Shown here: in pieces, positions 22,740 to 35,349 of the stretch
How the letters are laid out: each line of letters opens with the position of its first letter
How positions within the stretch are numbered: position 1 is the stretch's first letter
Assembly (NCBI GenBank): GCA_930367205.1
Contig: OV884011.1
Coordinates: 112,521,139-112,585,138, forward strand
Direction of reading: 5' to 3'
Source: Acanthosoma haemorrhoidale
Taxonomy: Eukaryota; Arthropoda; Insecta; Hemiptera; Acanthosomatidae
Length of the DNA stretch: 64,000 bases
Made by a program: the position numbers and the translations under genes
Notes under the pieces: model-generated
What the model saw: only the letters and a program-made list of their open reading frames with translations
Told to the model about the DNA's origin: nothing
Database searches by the model: none

Positions 22740-25700
22740 TTGGGACATCAGCTGCTAATAAAAACGCATTTTACCATTTTAGTAATATTTTTAATATTAA
22801 TAAAAAATAGGTTTTAATATTTAAATTAATTTTAATATTAATAAAAAATAGGTGACGCCTGGGAGTTGCGAACTCAAAATGTTCCGGGCATAGAAAGCAA
22901 TCGTAGCTCTCGGCAAGTGGAACCGTCTACCCGAATAAGTCTATTGCTTCATGATCTGTAATCCGGCAGAGGAAAATGCTTGGGCCGTCCATTATGGCCG
23001 ACTTCTCAGTGTGATATCACCTATTACACTCCTAAACAAATATATCAAGTGATTCACTCACTGCTTGAGGGCTCCCTCGTGACCAGCTCACGTAAGTTGC
23101 CTGCTGAGACAGTTTTAGAGCTGAAGTAAGGCCTACAAAATGTAGTATACCGTGTTAATATGCAGAACGAAATCAAGTGGTTGTATATAATGGAGCATGC
23201 GCAGAACTCCCAAATTTAATAAATATATTGTATTATTTTTTGAAGAAAAATATTACCCCAAGGGGTTTTGAAAAATTATTGACTCATTCTCAACCACTCA
23301 AGCAGTCCTTCCCAGTCCATGTTCCCTTACCCTGAGCCACCGCACTGCACAGTTCACTAAATTTATGTCTACTGGTTGAAAAGATTTTTTTCAATTAATT
23401 ACTAACTACTTTTATGAGCTAAAAAAAATAAATAGCTTGTAATGCGAAGAAACACTGTCGAAAATTACTCCAAGAACTCGGACTGTGGACTTTTCACCCA
23501 AAAAATAGATAAATTGTAAATTACTGAAATAGCAATATAAAAAACTTATTGACATTGGCTGGACGACATTAATTTGTCGGCCTATATTTTCGACTCCCAT
23601 AATATCCCATAATTTTTAAAATATCTATAAAATCATTACTTTTGTTTACATTTATCACCCAACCTTCAAATAAGTCCCTCCTAGTAAGTCCTCCCTACCC
23701 ACTTATCGAATAATTTCCATTTTATTTTTCCCTCCTTCCTTAGTATTTCAAATTAATGGGGGACTCCCCTTAGTGAAAGGCACTCATTAGCCAAAAGTAA
23801 TTTTCCCACATCCTATTTTATAAGTTTGAGAGCTAAGGAAAAAAAAAAAAAAAAAAAAAAAAAACATTTGAGAGCTTTGAAAAACACATACGACAAAACA
23901 TTTATCATCATGTTTCCTTAAATATAGAATATTTTATTAAAACTCAACTTTAAATCTTAGCTTTAGCTTCTGAGCTGTGGTTCTAGAAATTATGAAGGTA
24001 GCGAAACGGGACAGACCCCTTTTAGGCTTAGTTTTTTCATCAACTTAATTTTTGTATTGGAACTGAAAATAATTAGAATATTTCGAAGTGTTGTGGCATA
24101 TATATTTAAAATTTCCGATCAATTGAGTCTTTTTACGAGTACTGTTGCAGACCATACAGAAGAAAGACGATCTTCCCGTACCTGAATGAAAGTATAAATG
24201 CTGGCTTCGGTAAAAGATTCAACTTTTAGGTAGATGGAGCAGATTTTACAACTATCGTAGGACACATAGTGCGGATGGTGTAGGGAGTTGGGGGGGACTT
24301 AAGTTCTTGTAATAGTTGGTGACCACCGGCTCTAAAAATATGCATGCTGATTCGCCAAAAAGATGATTACATTAATTTATAAATGAATATGTACGAACAC
24401 AAAACAAAATTGCAAATTTAGAGGTAAATAATAGTTAACTACGTATTATTCATTAGTTATCATTAGATAACCGAGATTATCATAACTATAACTATTACGA
24501 ATCGTAATAAGTGGATACCACCCTAAAAATGAATTAAATTGAGGCTACATTCATGGTTGACTCAATTAACGACAATTACAACAATTCCGGGGACCATTTT
24601 AATAGTACGGGGACATGCACTGGTGTGTTGCTAAAAGTCAGTGATGTTTCGGATGATTAAATTTGTGCACCTTACCTGCGATCATCACCTATTACCTTTC
24701 TGAAAATGACCAAATAAGATGTCAGATTTTCATCAAATATCTTTATGGGCATCAGTTCGACATTCTATGTGTCTGCAACAGGTCCACACACGCAGGATTG
24801 AAATGGTCACATCTTGCTACTGATGAGAATCTAAAATCTTTATACTTTTCATCAGCCTAAGCCTGTCCCCACTGAAATGCGAAAGAACGGACCTAGGAGA
24901 TGAGAACTACCTGGAAGCGAAGAGGCCAAGAGGTGACGCCAGAAGTCTTCGTGGGTCGGGAGGGTGGGGAGTATCGATAGCGGTGTGGTAAACATTCAGT
25001 CTGCTCTGTGCATTCCTTCTGTTCGGTCTATGCGACACTTCTCTGTCTGTCTGTCTGTAATTTTCTTTTCCTCCGTGTCCGAGTGTTATGAAGTGATTAG
25101 TTCACAGCTGTGCCTCTTCTTCTTTGGATTGTACGCATATATCTTATGTAAGTTTCAATATTTGTTCAATGCCGCTTTCATCTGTAGGTGCAGTAGCTAA
25201 TTTATTAAGCCATATTTAGTCCATGTTTTGTTTCTACTTATGAAAACATCATTTATGCATGGGTGCGATGACCGTTTTTTTTCCATTCATCTGATCCTGA
25301 TCACACCCACTGCGGTTCCACTATGTATTTATTAGCTCTCAAAATGTATATTTTATTTATTTATTTTTTTTTGAAAACTGTTACTGTTACTCATCTTTGT
25401 TCGTTCAAATTTATCTTTGCGATTTCGCGTGCCCGTGACATGTGGCCAGGCGGCCAACTGTTGCGTTGCAACTTGTTGAGCCCACGCAGCCTTCGGCACA
25501 ACTTGATGCAAATCAGTTGCAGCACTTATTGGCGCATCGAACGAACACACTATGGAGAAAAACTCACGGTTGTATTGAATCCTAAGAATCGTTGGAAGTA
25601 TCGGAGTTAGAAGGAAAAGTAAATATAAAATATTTTTTCATGCCAACTTACCGGCCTTCCTTATGAACCAGTATGTGCTCAGTAATATATACAATATTTA

Positions 25701-26175
25701 TTCAGTATATATCCAGTATGTATTCAGTGACCTATCTGTTATATATTCAGTGCCTGGTTGTCAATTGACCACAATAGTGAGTTAAAAGCGATTCTCAACT
25801 ATGCTCATATTGGCATAGGCGAATTGAAGTAATGATATAAGAATTAAAACACTCTTAAACAGATACTTCTCGATAAAGAATGAGATGAAGAATTCTCTGA
25901 AAAAATTATATTTTTTGCAAATTTATTGTTCTTATCAGGTATCAAACATTGGTTTTTCGGATATGGTACCTGTTGATAACAGTTACTGCTGTAGGTGTGA
26001 TGTTTATTTTTATAGGAATATATTTCCAATTCTTCTCTGTGGGTTAACCAACATTTTCTTGTAATGAGTTTTAATGACATTTTTTACTTAAATTACGCAA
26101 TATCACCGTTTCTAGCTATTGTAGCACTTACTGCACAATTTACCAAACAACACACACGCACTAACTATTCATACA
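22740..26175. other. intergenic region
   Basis: No gene recognised. It contains a poly(A) insertion at 23839-23864 and GC-richer patches at 22850-23120 and 24870-25560 whose open frames match nothing known. Confidence 0.3.
23825..23876 (+). mobile_element. tail-only poly(A) retroinsertion with target duplication
   Basis: A run of 26 A (23839-23864) is flanked by the direct repeat TTTGAGAGCT at 23825-23834 and 23867-23876. A target-site duplication around an A tail with almost no body is what a severely 5'-truncated, LINE-driven insertion leaves. Confidence 0.55.
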
Positions 26176-26179
26176 AAAA

Positions 26180-26270
26180 CCTCTGCTATAACTTTACCAA
26201 TGTGATATTATTTTCCAGGCTATTGATGTTCAAAAGGAAACATTTCAAGTGTATGAATATATGGAGTCCA
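26180..26270 (+). repeat. M-family inverted-repeat arm (solo)
   Basis: Nearly identical to 27097-27180: both read GCTATAACTTTACCAATG, then GATATTATTTTC, then GGCTATTG.TGTTCAAAAGGA. It looks like one arm of the M element without the rest. Confidence 0.6.
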
Positions 26271-27096
26271 AATTTACGTTAAGCTAGGAAGAAATATTTT
26301 TAATAAGAAATTCAATTATAGTATATAGCTCCCCAGTGATGTCAAAACGACCTATATTAGACCATGACGCTATTTCTTATTTGTAGGAAACTGAATGGTG
26401 TGGACACCCAAACCCAACGATACCTATACATCTGACTGAAATGGTGAAACTCGATGGCAAGGATTAGAATAAGGAGATCATCTTAATAACCCCGTGAAGC
26501 CCAAAAATGTAGCTTCAACACTACAAAGGATAAATCACTTGATGTCCTGTGCTTTGCTTTCATGTGTACCCTGTCTTCTTGTCATTTATGGTTGCGACAT
26601 TGGTCAAAGTTGTACATAAATACTAATAATAAAAAACTGGGTATCCTTTCTAGGTACATTTATCACTTGTAAGGTACAGCCCGGTTTTTTTATCTAATTG
26701 GATTTCAATGGTTATGACCATTTCATTTTAACTCTGAAATGAGTGCCCAACACGAATCGGCTTAAAGTGATGAAAAAAAGGTGTTTCTTATTTTCATCTT
26801 CATTCTTCATGGATGAAGTTTCGATACAGTAGTTCCTAATTTGAGATGGTGGTCTTACTAGAGAAATGGGAAGTTGTGTCATGTCTAAGAAATGAGGCCT
26901 CCCACGTATGAACCTTAAGCCAATTTCCAACAAAAAAAAAACCTCATTCCATGTTACGTCAATACCAATCGGTTAGGCACTGATTATTAATAAAATTCAG
27001 GTTTTTTTAATAATATTGTTAATTTACAGTATGGGTTGTTCAATTTCAGTAACGTTTAAGATTTCTCAAGTTCCAGCCCAAGCTATTAAAACGTAG

Positions 27097-27534
27097 TGCT
27101 ATAACTTTACCAATGCGATATTATTTTCTAGGCTATTGGTGTTCAAAAGGAGACATTTCAAGTGTATATGTATTTGCACTGCGGGCTACTCAATTAAGCT
27201 TTTTCGTAATTCTTGTAATCACTATCATAAAACCGTCGACGTTTCACCTGTTCAGGCATCATCAAAGACTGCAATTTGAAAACATAATACATATAATTAC
27301 ATTATTGAAAGCAATATTTAGTTTCTGCATATATACACATCTTGTTTTCAAAATTTATGTTTTTGATTCCTGAACAGGGGAAACGTTAACGGTTATGAAA
27401 TGGAGTCTATAAATTATGTTCTGGTTCTATAAAAAGTAAAGTAGAGACTAAAGCTTAATTTAGCAAGCCATAGTGCAAATATACCCTCGTAAAAGTCTTA
27501 TTAAACATCAATACCCTGGAAAATAATAATATTG
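27097..27534. mobile_element. M-family long-TIR MITE, copy 1
   Basis: The two ends are inverted repeats. Left arm: GATATTATTTTCTAGGCTAT near 27116, then TATTTGCACTGCGGGCT, CAATTAAGCTTT and AACCGTCGACGTTTCACCTG. The right arm, read on the - strand from 27534, gives ATTATTTTCCAGGGTATTGA, TATTTGCACTATGGCT, AATTAAGCTTTAGTC and AACCGTTAACGTTTCCCCTG. Arms are about 150 bp or longer around a short AT-rich centre. No transposase. A second copy lies at about 31920-32512. Confidence 0.6.
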
Positions 27535-27578
27535 TTTATATACATATATATTTTACTATTTCATAATGTCATGTTTAA

Positions 27579-27772
27579 TTTTTTTTTTTTTTAATCTTAC
27601 CCCCATTTAGAACTGAAAGACGAGATATCACTAGCCCAACTTTTGTATAAGGAAATGTAATGATTAATTAATATAATTCACTGTCCAACAGGGGTTTGAA
27701 CTCAGAATAACCTCCATCCACATCATGAACCAGTTGCGCTAACCACCATACCTCATGAGAGCCCCCTGGCTA
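27579..27772 (-). repeat. tRNA-derived SINE with A tail
   Basis: On the - strand the head reads GGCTCTCATGAGGTATGGTG, then GTTAGCGCAACTGG (A box) and, 30-odd bases on, GAGTTCAAACCCC (B box). The tail ends in a run of about 14 A (T run 27579-27592 on the + strand). This is the clearest SINE in the window. Confidence 0.68.
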
Positions 27773-27799
27773 ATTTGTAAAATCAAATTTCAAAAAATA

Positions 27800-30700
27800 T
27801 GTAATATTCTCAATACTAGTATGCAAATTAACTATCTCCTTGTTTTTGTTGTTGATATATCATATGATATAAACTTCAAACTGAAGGTACTACCTATTAA
27901 AATAAACTAATAAACCATAAATGGTTTTCACGTTCTCACTCCTTTGTCTGTCTGATCTGTCCAATGTCCCTGTTCGACTTAAAGGCCCGACATTTGTACT
28001 CAGGTTTCATTTTATGAGCCAACAAAAGAAGTGTTAATTATAATTAATTATTTGGTAATAAATACATTTTTTTTTCATATATAGAGCATGGAGCCTTCTC
28101 AGAGCTTTTTCTCGTCTTGATCTATGATGTGTAATAAGTGTTAGGATTTAAGTGTACTATAATTACAAAACTCATTAAAACTGTCATTAGAACCCGACAA
28201 GAGTAATAAAAATACTGTGGATAGACAAGCCTTTCACTCAATGTTAGAATCGTTTTCCCTGACGTAACGAGTCCCTTAATTATGTGATGAATCACAATTT
28301 ATTTGATTAAGTCCGTCGGATATCAGCGAGATATAACCTGTTCTTCCAGGCGGGGATCAAGCTTAGCCCAGTACGGTATTTGAAACTAAATAATCCATTG
28401 TCCGAGAAAAATTGAGAAGAGCCCATAAGTTGTCACGAGTTCGGTTGTTTGTCAACGTGCTGGCCGGTTTCAGTGCCTTCAGTTGTATAAACAAGGGCTC
28501 GTTATCTTATGTTTACTCTCTACTTATAAACCTGCCAACTCTCATATTAACGCAGATACTAATCCGTGATGAAACTGTAAATAAATTTAGTTCTTGCTGA
28601 CTAAGTAAAGACTTGCTGCTCTTCGCCGTGCGTACGTACACCCGTCATGCATTGGCCATTCACTTCACGGTTTTTTGTATGGATGTTGATAAATACAAAA
28701 AGGTTTAAAATTATAACAAGGTTTACGTTGTACGTTATTAGCCGTGTCTTATCAGTCATATGATTGCTAACATCAATAGTAATAAATAATAAATTGTTGA
28801 TTATTCAAGACGAAAGTGCAATGAAACACCGTAAAGCTTAAACTTCGACTTATAATGAAAAAAAAAATTAAATTGTCAAATAGATTTTACTAGTTTTGTA
28901 AAATCAAAAATTTACATGTAAAATCCGTAGCGATATTAAAAAAAGCGACAGACTATAAACATTGTCCTTGGTGTTGTTGGTTATTTGATTTAGTCAACAG
29001 AACAGTGGTTCGGTTAAGTAACAATGCAACAACCGTAACCATAAATACAAGGGCAATAGATTTTGTAATCTGAAAGGTAGTAATTTTATTTTACTTTCAG
29101 TTTCAAAACGAAAATTCGTTGCTGTTGCAGGATTGTTCGTGGAAGAAAAAGTTGAATTTCGGGGGGGGGGGAGTATTTTATTTGCTCAATAGTCAACAAA
29201 TTGTTGCTATTCGTAACCCTTTAACTTTTTTTGATTATACGCTTACTGCTTGTACTTCGAAATACAATGTTCAAAGTGGGAAATTTAGTTTGGCAGATTT
29301 TTCATCATAACGCAATTAAAAAAAAAAAAAAATCAAACTTTAATTTCCAATAGCTAGTCAATTTTCTCGGAAGTCCGATTCCATTCAAACACAGATTAAG
29401 TTTCAGTTGGTAATAATGAAAGGTAAATCTTTTAAATAATGAAAATATTTTGCGTGGCTATTTTACTAGCTACTATTAGCTATTAGTATAATATTTTAGC
29501 ATTGGTATATATAAAATTAATAATTTAATAGCTACGAACTGTATCACTACGGACTGTTTCCAATCCAGGTTTTATAATTTTTGTGACGAAATGAACCACA
29601 CGATAATAATTTTCCCAATTATGGCTAGAAAAAGTTCAGTGTTTAATATTTCAAGCCCTAGTAATTTTGTCTTCCTGCTTAGACGTCGTGACAGTACAGG
29701 AATGTAAAAGGGGCAAGTCAGTGCCAATGCACGAAATTTCTTAAACTCATATGGCTTGGCCTGATAGTATCTATAGTGAAGTATCTATTAGTAATACTCT
29801 TCTACAATCTTATATTATTTGCCAAGTCGGATACTTTAGTGTTTAATTTGAAAAATTAATCCCATTGATTTGAAATCTGAATGAAATATAATTTAGCCGT
29901 TCTGCTTCTTTCAAAATTTAAGCAATACGATTAATGTGTTATTATTCACTTGTAGATTTTTTTTTTTTTCCATATAATGCATAAAATAAGTACACCTTTA
30001 CTTACTTAATAAATTGTACATAAAGTTTAGCTTGTTTAAAATTTATATATATATCGGTTTTATTTATTAATTGTTATTTATTGTGGCTTTTACTGATTGA
30101 TTTTTTTGTCTCCATATGCGCGATCGATATTTTTATCGTGTTACTCTTATTTTGCAAAAACTTTATAGCTCCATAAAATTCACCGTGGAGAGACAGTAGA
30201 TTTTTCATTTAGACATACAATCTACGATGATTCTTTCGCTGATCGATTTGAAATTGGTTCTATCGAAATGAAATTTAAAACGTTTCGTACTCCTTTATCT
30301 ATTAAATTATCCCGGGTTAGGAGTCGTCCTCATGAAGGGGGGGGGGGTTATATGTAAAGCATGAAATAAAAAAAAAAAAAATCCTGAAAAGTACTCGGAA
30401 GTGAACTTAACCTTAGTGGGGTATAATTAATTTGTTTAAACCATTGTCGTCAACGTTACCGGCTAGTTAATTACCGTTTGAGGAAAAGACTTATATATTG
30501 TCTTTTAAGCATTTTTACCGTTGCTTCGTTTACCCCCTCATGCTGCCGTGTTTATTTATTTATTTTCAGTTTAAAAAAACATGTGGGTAGATAACTTGGA
30601 TACCTGTAATAGTAGACAACATTACGTTTATATTGAGTTTGGAACAGCTTGTCACTAAAGAAATTTTGTGGAATCGTCACAATTTTAATAGTCAATGTAC

Positions 30701-31900
30701 AAAATTATTAGTTGATTGATAAGATCAGTTTTGTTTCAGAAAACGGGGATATGTTGTTTGCTTTTCATGCTATTTTTTTTTATCAAAATACCAAATTTAT
30801 TCTTACTTAAGTTTATTTACCTTAAAGGGGATAAACGGCAATGGACGAAGTGTTTCTATCTCTTTATCTGCCAAGTCTTACCGGACTCTTAAGGTTTCGT
30901 CTAATAGTTAAGAGTTTTCCCAGTTTTCTTTTGTCTACACACTATTTGCTGTTCCTATTGATTTCCATTCCAAAGCTTCTGTTGGAAGGATTCCTGTCAA
31001 TCTCCACTTTCTTCGGCTTATTCATAATAATAGATAATTTATAATTATTTATATAAAAAAACAACAACATATTGTTTGGTCTTATAAGTCCGAGTTCTAT
31101 AGTTTGGCGCGTGATGTCACGAAAAAAATCGCAAAAATTAATCATTATCCACCGCATCCATTACACTTTCTTAGACAGTGATTTAGGAGACAGTTATAGT
31201 CAATATCGCACCGATAACTGATTGCACACACGGAGAAAGTTCTATAATCGTTTATTTATTTTTTTCAGAAGACTCAAATTGTGATTAACATCAACTGGAA
31301 CGCAAATTACCACGCCTGATTTTTTAAAAGTAAACCACAGGTACGAGAGTATATACCTGCCGGGGAACTAGCTGACGTCCTGCACTGCATCCTCTTGCAC
31401 AACAGCTGCCCATTACTGGGTCGTTTAGAACAATTGAGAATGCAATGAGAGCTGCTTGACAAGGAGGTTAAACTTCCATCGTCCACTTGGCTGAATGTGG
31501 AAAAGAAATTTATTCATTCCATCTAAACTACATTAATTCTCCTAAGCAATAAATATAATATAGAATATAAATCAGACAAGTGCGTTTTTACTTTGTCAGT
31601 TAATTACGAGTTTCATAGGTGACGTCGAATTTAACGAATAGTTTCGCGGTCCCTTTTCATTATTCCTTAGTAACATTTATGCATCTGCAACGAACAGTGG
31701 CTCCAAAAAAAACTGTGATTGCGAGATTGCTTTGACTTTTATCAATATTTTATGATCGCTTGTTGATATTTACTTCATTTTATTTTTTAGGGCACCTCGG
31801 TCACTAAAATTCGCAGCTTTAATTGATGTGTATTTTGTAAATAACTTAAACATTGATATCTATTCGAACGTATTAAATTTGCCATATCTGAGCCAACAAT
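27800..31900. other. AT-rich intergenic region
   Basis: No gene recognised. There are short G runs at about 29161-29170 and 30340-30347, and a stop-free stretch at 30169-30354 that I report as a finding. Confidence 0.3.
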
Positions 31901-31919
31901 ATCATTTATAGGATATTTT

Positions 31920-32512
31920 TGAAATTATTTTTGTTTCCTAGGCCATAGGGATAATTTGGGATGTTGGTTGTTCAATTAAGCTTCAGTCACTTCGTTATTC
32001 TTTTACTGACAAAATATAACAATAAACAATTAAATGTTTATTATGTACATTATAGAAAAATTACATCAGGCTCGTTTTATAGACGTTATAATAATTTTAT
32101 TGTTTTAATATAGTATTAAGTTGTTTAAAATGTTAAATTGTATTGTATTTTTTAAATACACAAAATTATTATATATCTAGTTTCTGTAATGTTTTAGTTA
32201 TTCAAAATCTTTACCTGAGTGAAATTACAATCAATAGTTAATTTGGAAATAGATAATTGTGATAAAAGATCGCAATAATACCATATTCTGTAATATAATT
32301 ATACATATCTTGTTTTCAAAATCGTACGTATTATATCGTAAATATTGTTTCAAAAACGGACAGGCGAGACGTTGACGGTTTTATAAAATTGTGTTATAAA
32401 AGAATTATGAAGAGACTAAAGCTTAATTGAAGAAGCCACAAAGTAAATTTACACATGTAAATTATTCTTGTTAAACATCAACTCCCTGGATAATAATATC
32501 ATAGGGATAATG
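31920..32512. mobile_element. M-family long-TIR MITE, copy 2
   Basis: Inverted arms: TTGTTCAATTAAGCTTCAGTC near 31970 pairs with the reverse complement of about 32410-32445 (TTCTTCAATTAAGCTTTAG). The right half (32345-32512: AGACGTTGACGGTTTTATAA, GAGACTAAAGCTTAATTGA, AACATCAACTCCCTGGATAA) aligns directly with 27370-27534. The outer left arm is diverged. Confidence 0.55.
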
Positions 32513-32625
32513 TTGTAGCTTTATACTTAAATAGCTTGAGCTGTTTTGTGGAAAATATCTCTACAATTTTGGATGTATTGAATAATTTCCGTAGATCGTG
32601 TGGACTGATAATAGGACTTACGTAT

Positions 32626-32628
<3 letters not shown>

Positions 32629-32706
<78 letters not shown>
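32629..32706. repeat. (AT)n microsatellite
   Basis: About 39 uninterrupted AT units. It begins about 115 bp after the right end of M copy 2. It produces artefactual Tyr-Ile repeat frames on both strands. Confidence 0.98.
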
Positions 32707-32710
<4 letters not shown>

Positions 32711-32884
32711 ACCAAGTAATTGCATGTTAATAAGATTCAATTACGTAGATACTGAGAATGCACAAGGTTCAAATCGTATTGAGTTTTTCTTTTTCCATTT
32801 TGGTAAAAACTTGTTGGGAGGAAGCTAGAAATAGCTTTACTAAAGACTGTGATAACTTTTTGTTTATTTATTTGGGTTTTAGCA

Positions 32885-33005
32885 CCCTGTGTGCCTTAGG
32901 GGAGGCAAGGCGGGTTATTTATAGGTTTCCACTCTTTTCTAGCCTAATTGAGAATCGAACTCACCAGCCCGCTTGGCTGTCCGTGACAGCTTTTTTGATT
33001 TTGTA
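32885..33005 (-). repeat. SINE-like fragment
   Basis: On the - strand GACAGCCAAGCGGGCTGG is followed by TGAGTTCGATTCTC, a B-box-like string. The preceding tRNA half is missing or diverged. Confidence 0.35.
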
Positions 33006-34210
33006 AATTAGAATAAACAATGTCCTTACTGAATGTAAAGAAAATAAACATAACTCACACCCTATATAAATATTTTATTATTTACTGCATTATTTATAAG
33101 TTTGGAATTGCACTCGATGGTCAGAACCATTCTGTAATCGGAACGGCCAATAGATAGAAAACACGTTCAGGGAATTGTGGTTAAATATTTAGTTGAAGAA
33201 AGTTTGATGTCTTTTTGGTACTTTTTGGTAGGCAGACGGACGCATGAATGAAAAGGTTGCATGAAGCGTTCATTGTCAGAAGTATATAAACTAAAGAAAG
33301 AGTTTGCCAGGAGATCGGCTTAGGTTGATGAAAGAGAGTCCATAGGTTTTCATCGAATTTTGTAATGGACAACTTTTAGACCTAGCTTGGTTTATTAGAT
33401 CCTTTTCATACATGGTAGGAGATGGTGACTGCTTAAAACATTTTATGTAACTGAATCTTGGTTCCGTGAAATCCCATACAAAGACAGGACGCAGACCATT
33501 AGAAAATTTGATGAAACCTAACGATTGTCTTTCACTAACGTAAGCCGATATATATTCAACTCATTTAAGAATTTTTTCCCCCTCACATCCTATGAACCCG
33601 TGCTGACATATTAAATATAATCACACATAATTATGTCGACTGTATTCTTGCTACACTGACCAGGTGTGCCAACACCTCTTACCACCGGAGTACGTGAACT
33701 GCGTGGGCTGGTAGGAATGGAATGTTGAATGCCCGCAACTTTCTTCGTTTTGGACAAGGGCCGAGTGCCAGACACCTATACCGATCCTTAAGCCTTAAAG
33801 TACTCAAACCCCCAACCCCCTCCCTAACTTTATATTTATCACTTGCGGAACGCCTGTGAAGATGATGAAGTTAAATCACTGCTGTGACTTGCAGGGCCCG
33901 CTAAACCAAAACCGGTTTCAATATTGAGCTGTAAGATAAGCTCGTTAAGCGCTGGGCCCCAGGATGTGTTGTGGCATCCTTCAAGTCCCTAGTCCTTTCT
34001 TTGCATCGTCAGGAATGTTCCTGATCCATGTTGGCATTTTATCTTAAGCCAAGGTTACTATGACAGATTTCGTCGCCGGTTTCCAACCTTTGTGATTTCC
34101 ATTTATTGTTTATTCATGGTCACTTTCAAGGAGATTATTTAAAAATTCCATAGTTTTACACCCGTTGCTTCGTGTGCGAGTTCATCCACATGAGGCACAT
34201 CAAGTGTTTT
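33006..34210. other. intergenic region
   Basis: No gene recognised. A GC-richer patch at 33650-34100 is probably repeat-derived. Confidence 0.3.
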
Positions 34211-34515
34211 GACTCGTTGCAGCACCTGACAAACCCAGAGTTTAACACTATGGCCCCCTTCCCTAGGTAACAGTCGGGGAAATTAGGTTAAGATTTTGTT
34301 GTTTGATGTAAGTTAGTTTTAAGTCTATGATTCATAAGGTGAGCCCCATCGCTTTTAAACATGTTTAGAAAATTAATGTATAATGTACATTATACTTTCG
34401 GAACAATGACAATATAAAATTATTAAAAATTGTATAAAATGTAGCCAAACTACAGGACATATTGCAAATATACCTACTGTAAATAGATTCATTTATGTAG
34501 AATCTGTACTGATTT
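34211..34515 (+). repeat. R-family dispersed repeat, copy 2
   Basis: Same orientation and block order as 19809-20135 (GACTCGTTGCAGCACCTGAC; GGGGAAATTAGGTTAAGATT; AAGTCTATGATTCATAAGG; TAGCCAAACTACAGGA). It ends about 180 bp before the L-family copy at 34693. Confidence 0.65.
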
Positions 34516-34692
34516 GCGTAGTTTTCCATAATAGTTTGTGTGGTTTCACCGATATAACATTTGTCTTTACACTGTTTACAATAATATAATTTCTATATTA
34601 CATTCTGTATATCATTAACTTCCATTTTATCTTTCGTGTATGACAAGATTCCAAACTTCTTTGCATTAAATTTTGGCTTTGCTGAATTTGAT

Positions 34693-35345
34693 TGTCAGGT
34701 CGTCACGAGGGGGGTGCGTAGATACCCTAGCCCTGGTGACGAAATGAGGGTTGATTAGGCTATGACCTGAAAAATCGTTTCATGACGGTCTTACTATCTG
34801 ACTCCATATTTGATAGGCATGTGCCCCGACAATGCACTATGTTCAGGAGAAGAAGAACAGGGTAGGTTTATACGCAGTTTATGCGGTCATGGAATTCACA
34901 CTCGGTGTCTAAGGGTAGGAGAATACCGTCCGGATCCCAAAGGCGAGTGTGAACCGGAGAGAAGCTGACTGGATTGCCTTTGGGAGACGCCACTCGGTAA
35001 GTTTGCAGGGCCACATAAACCGTCGTCCGCGAGGGAGAGGTCTCTCCCAAGGAGGTGCTAGATTTAGCGAGACGGAGGCAGAGATTCCCACTAGGAAGGT
35101 GTGGGGTCTGACGCCGGACTAAAACATAGCGAGGTTAGGAGAAAGATGCAGAGGTAGTTGAATGAGAAGACCATGGTTCAAGTAGAGCAGCAAGCGCTAG
35201 TGCAGAGAGAGAGGAGAGTGTAGTGTTCCAAGTGACGGCCCTGTTCGTTATCCTAATTCGGTCTAATCCCGCTGCTTTTATAGGTGGCCAGACGTGGTGG
35301 GGATGGGTCCCCACCTGCGGCTGTTTCCCCCCCACTCTCACTCAC
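34693..35345 (-). repeat. L-family LTR-like repeat, copy b
   Basis: Aligns with 56938-57430 over about 470 bp with high identity: GTCGTCACGAGGGGGGTG, TACCCTAGCCCTGGTGAC, GTGCCCCGACAATGCACTAT, AGGTCTCTCCCAAGGAGGTG and AGAGATTCCCACTAGGAAGG. On the - strand a TATAAAAG box (35275-35282) lies upstream of the conserved part, as in an LTR with a variable U3 and a conserved R-U5. The lower edge is TGTCAGG, whose complement ends in ACA as LTRs do. No internal retroelement genes flank it, so a solo LTR is likely. Confidence 0.6.
35275..35282 (-). promoter_or_regulatory. TATA box of L-family copy b
   Basis: TATAAAAG on the - strand, about 140 bp upstream of the conserved CCTAACCTCGC block. Copy c has TATTTAAG (57507-57514) at nearly the same distance, which supports a real promoter in the element. 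Confidence 0.5.
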
Positions 35346-35349
35346 GTCA

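Noticed and set aside
26219..26285. Candidate last exon ending in TAG after a good acceptor
   Set aside because: The same sequence is an arm of the M repeat, and no partner exons are visible.
32527..32828. Three overlapping open frames with long Tyr-Ile repeats
   Set aside because: They are produced by the (AT)n microsatellite and carry no protein signal.
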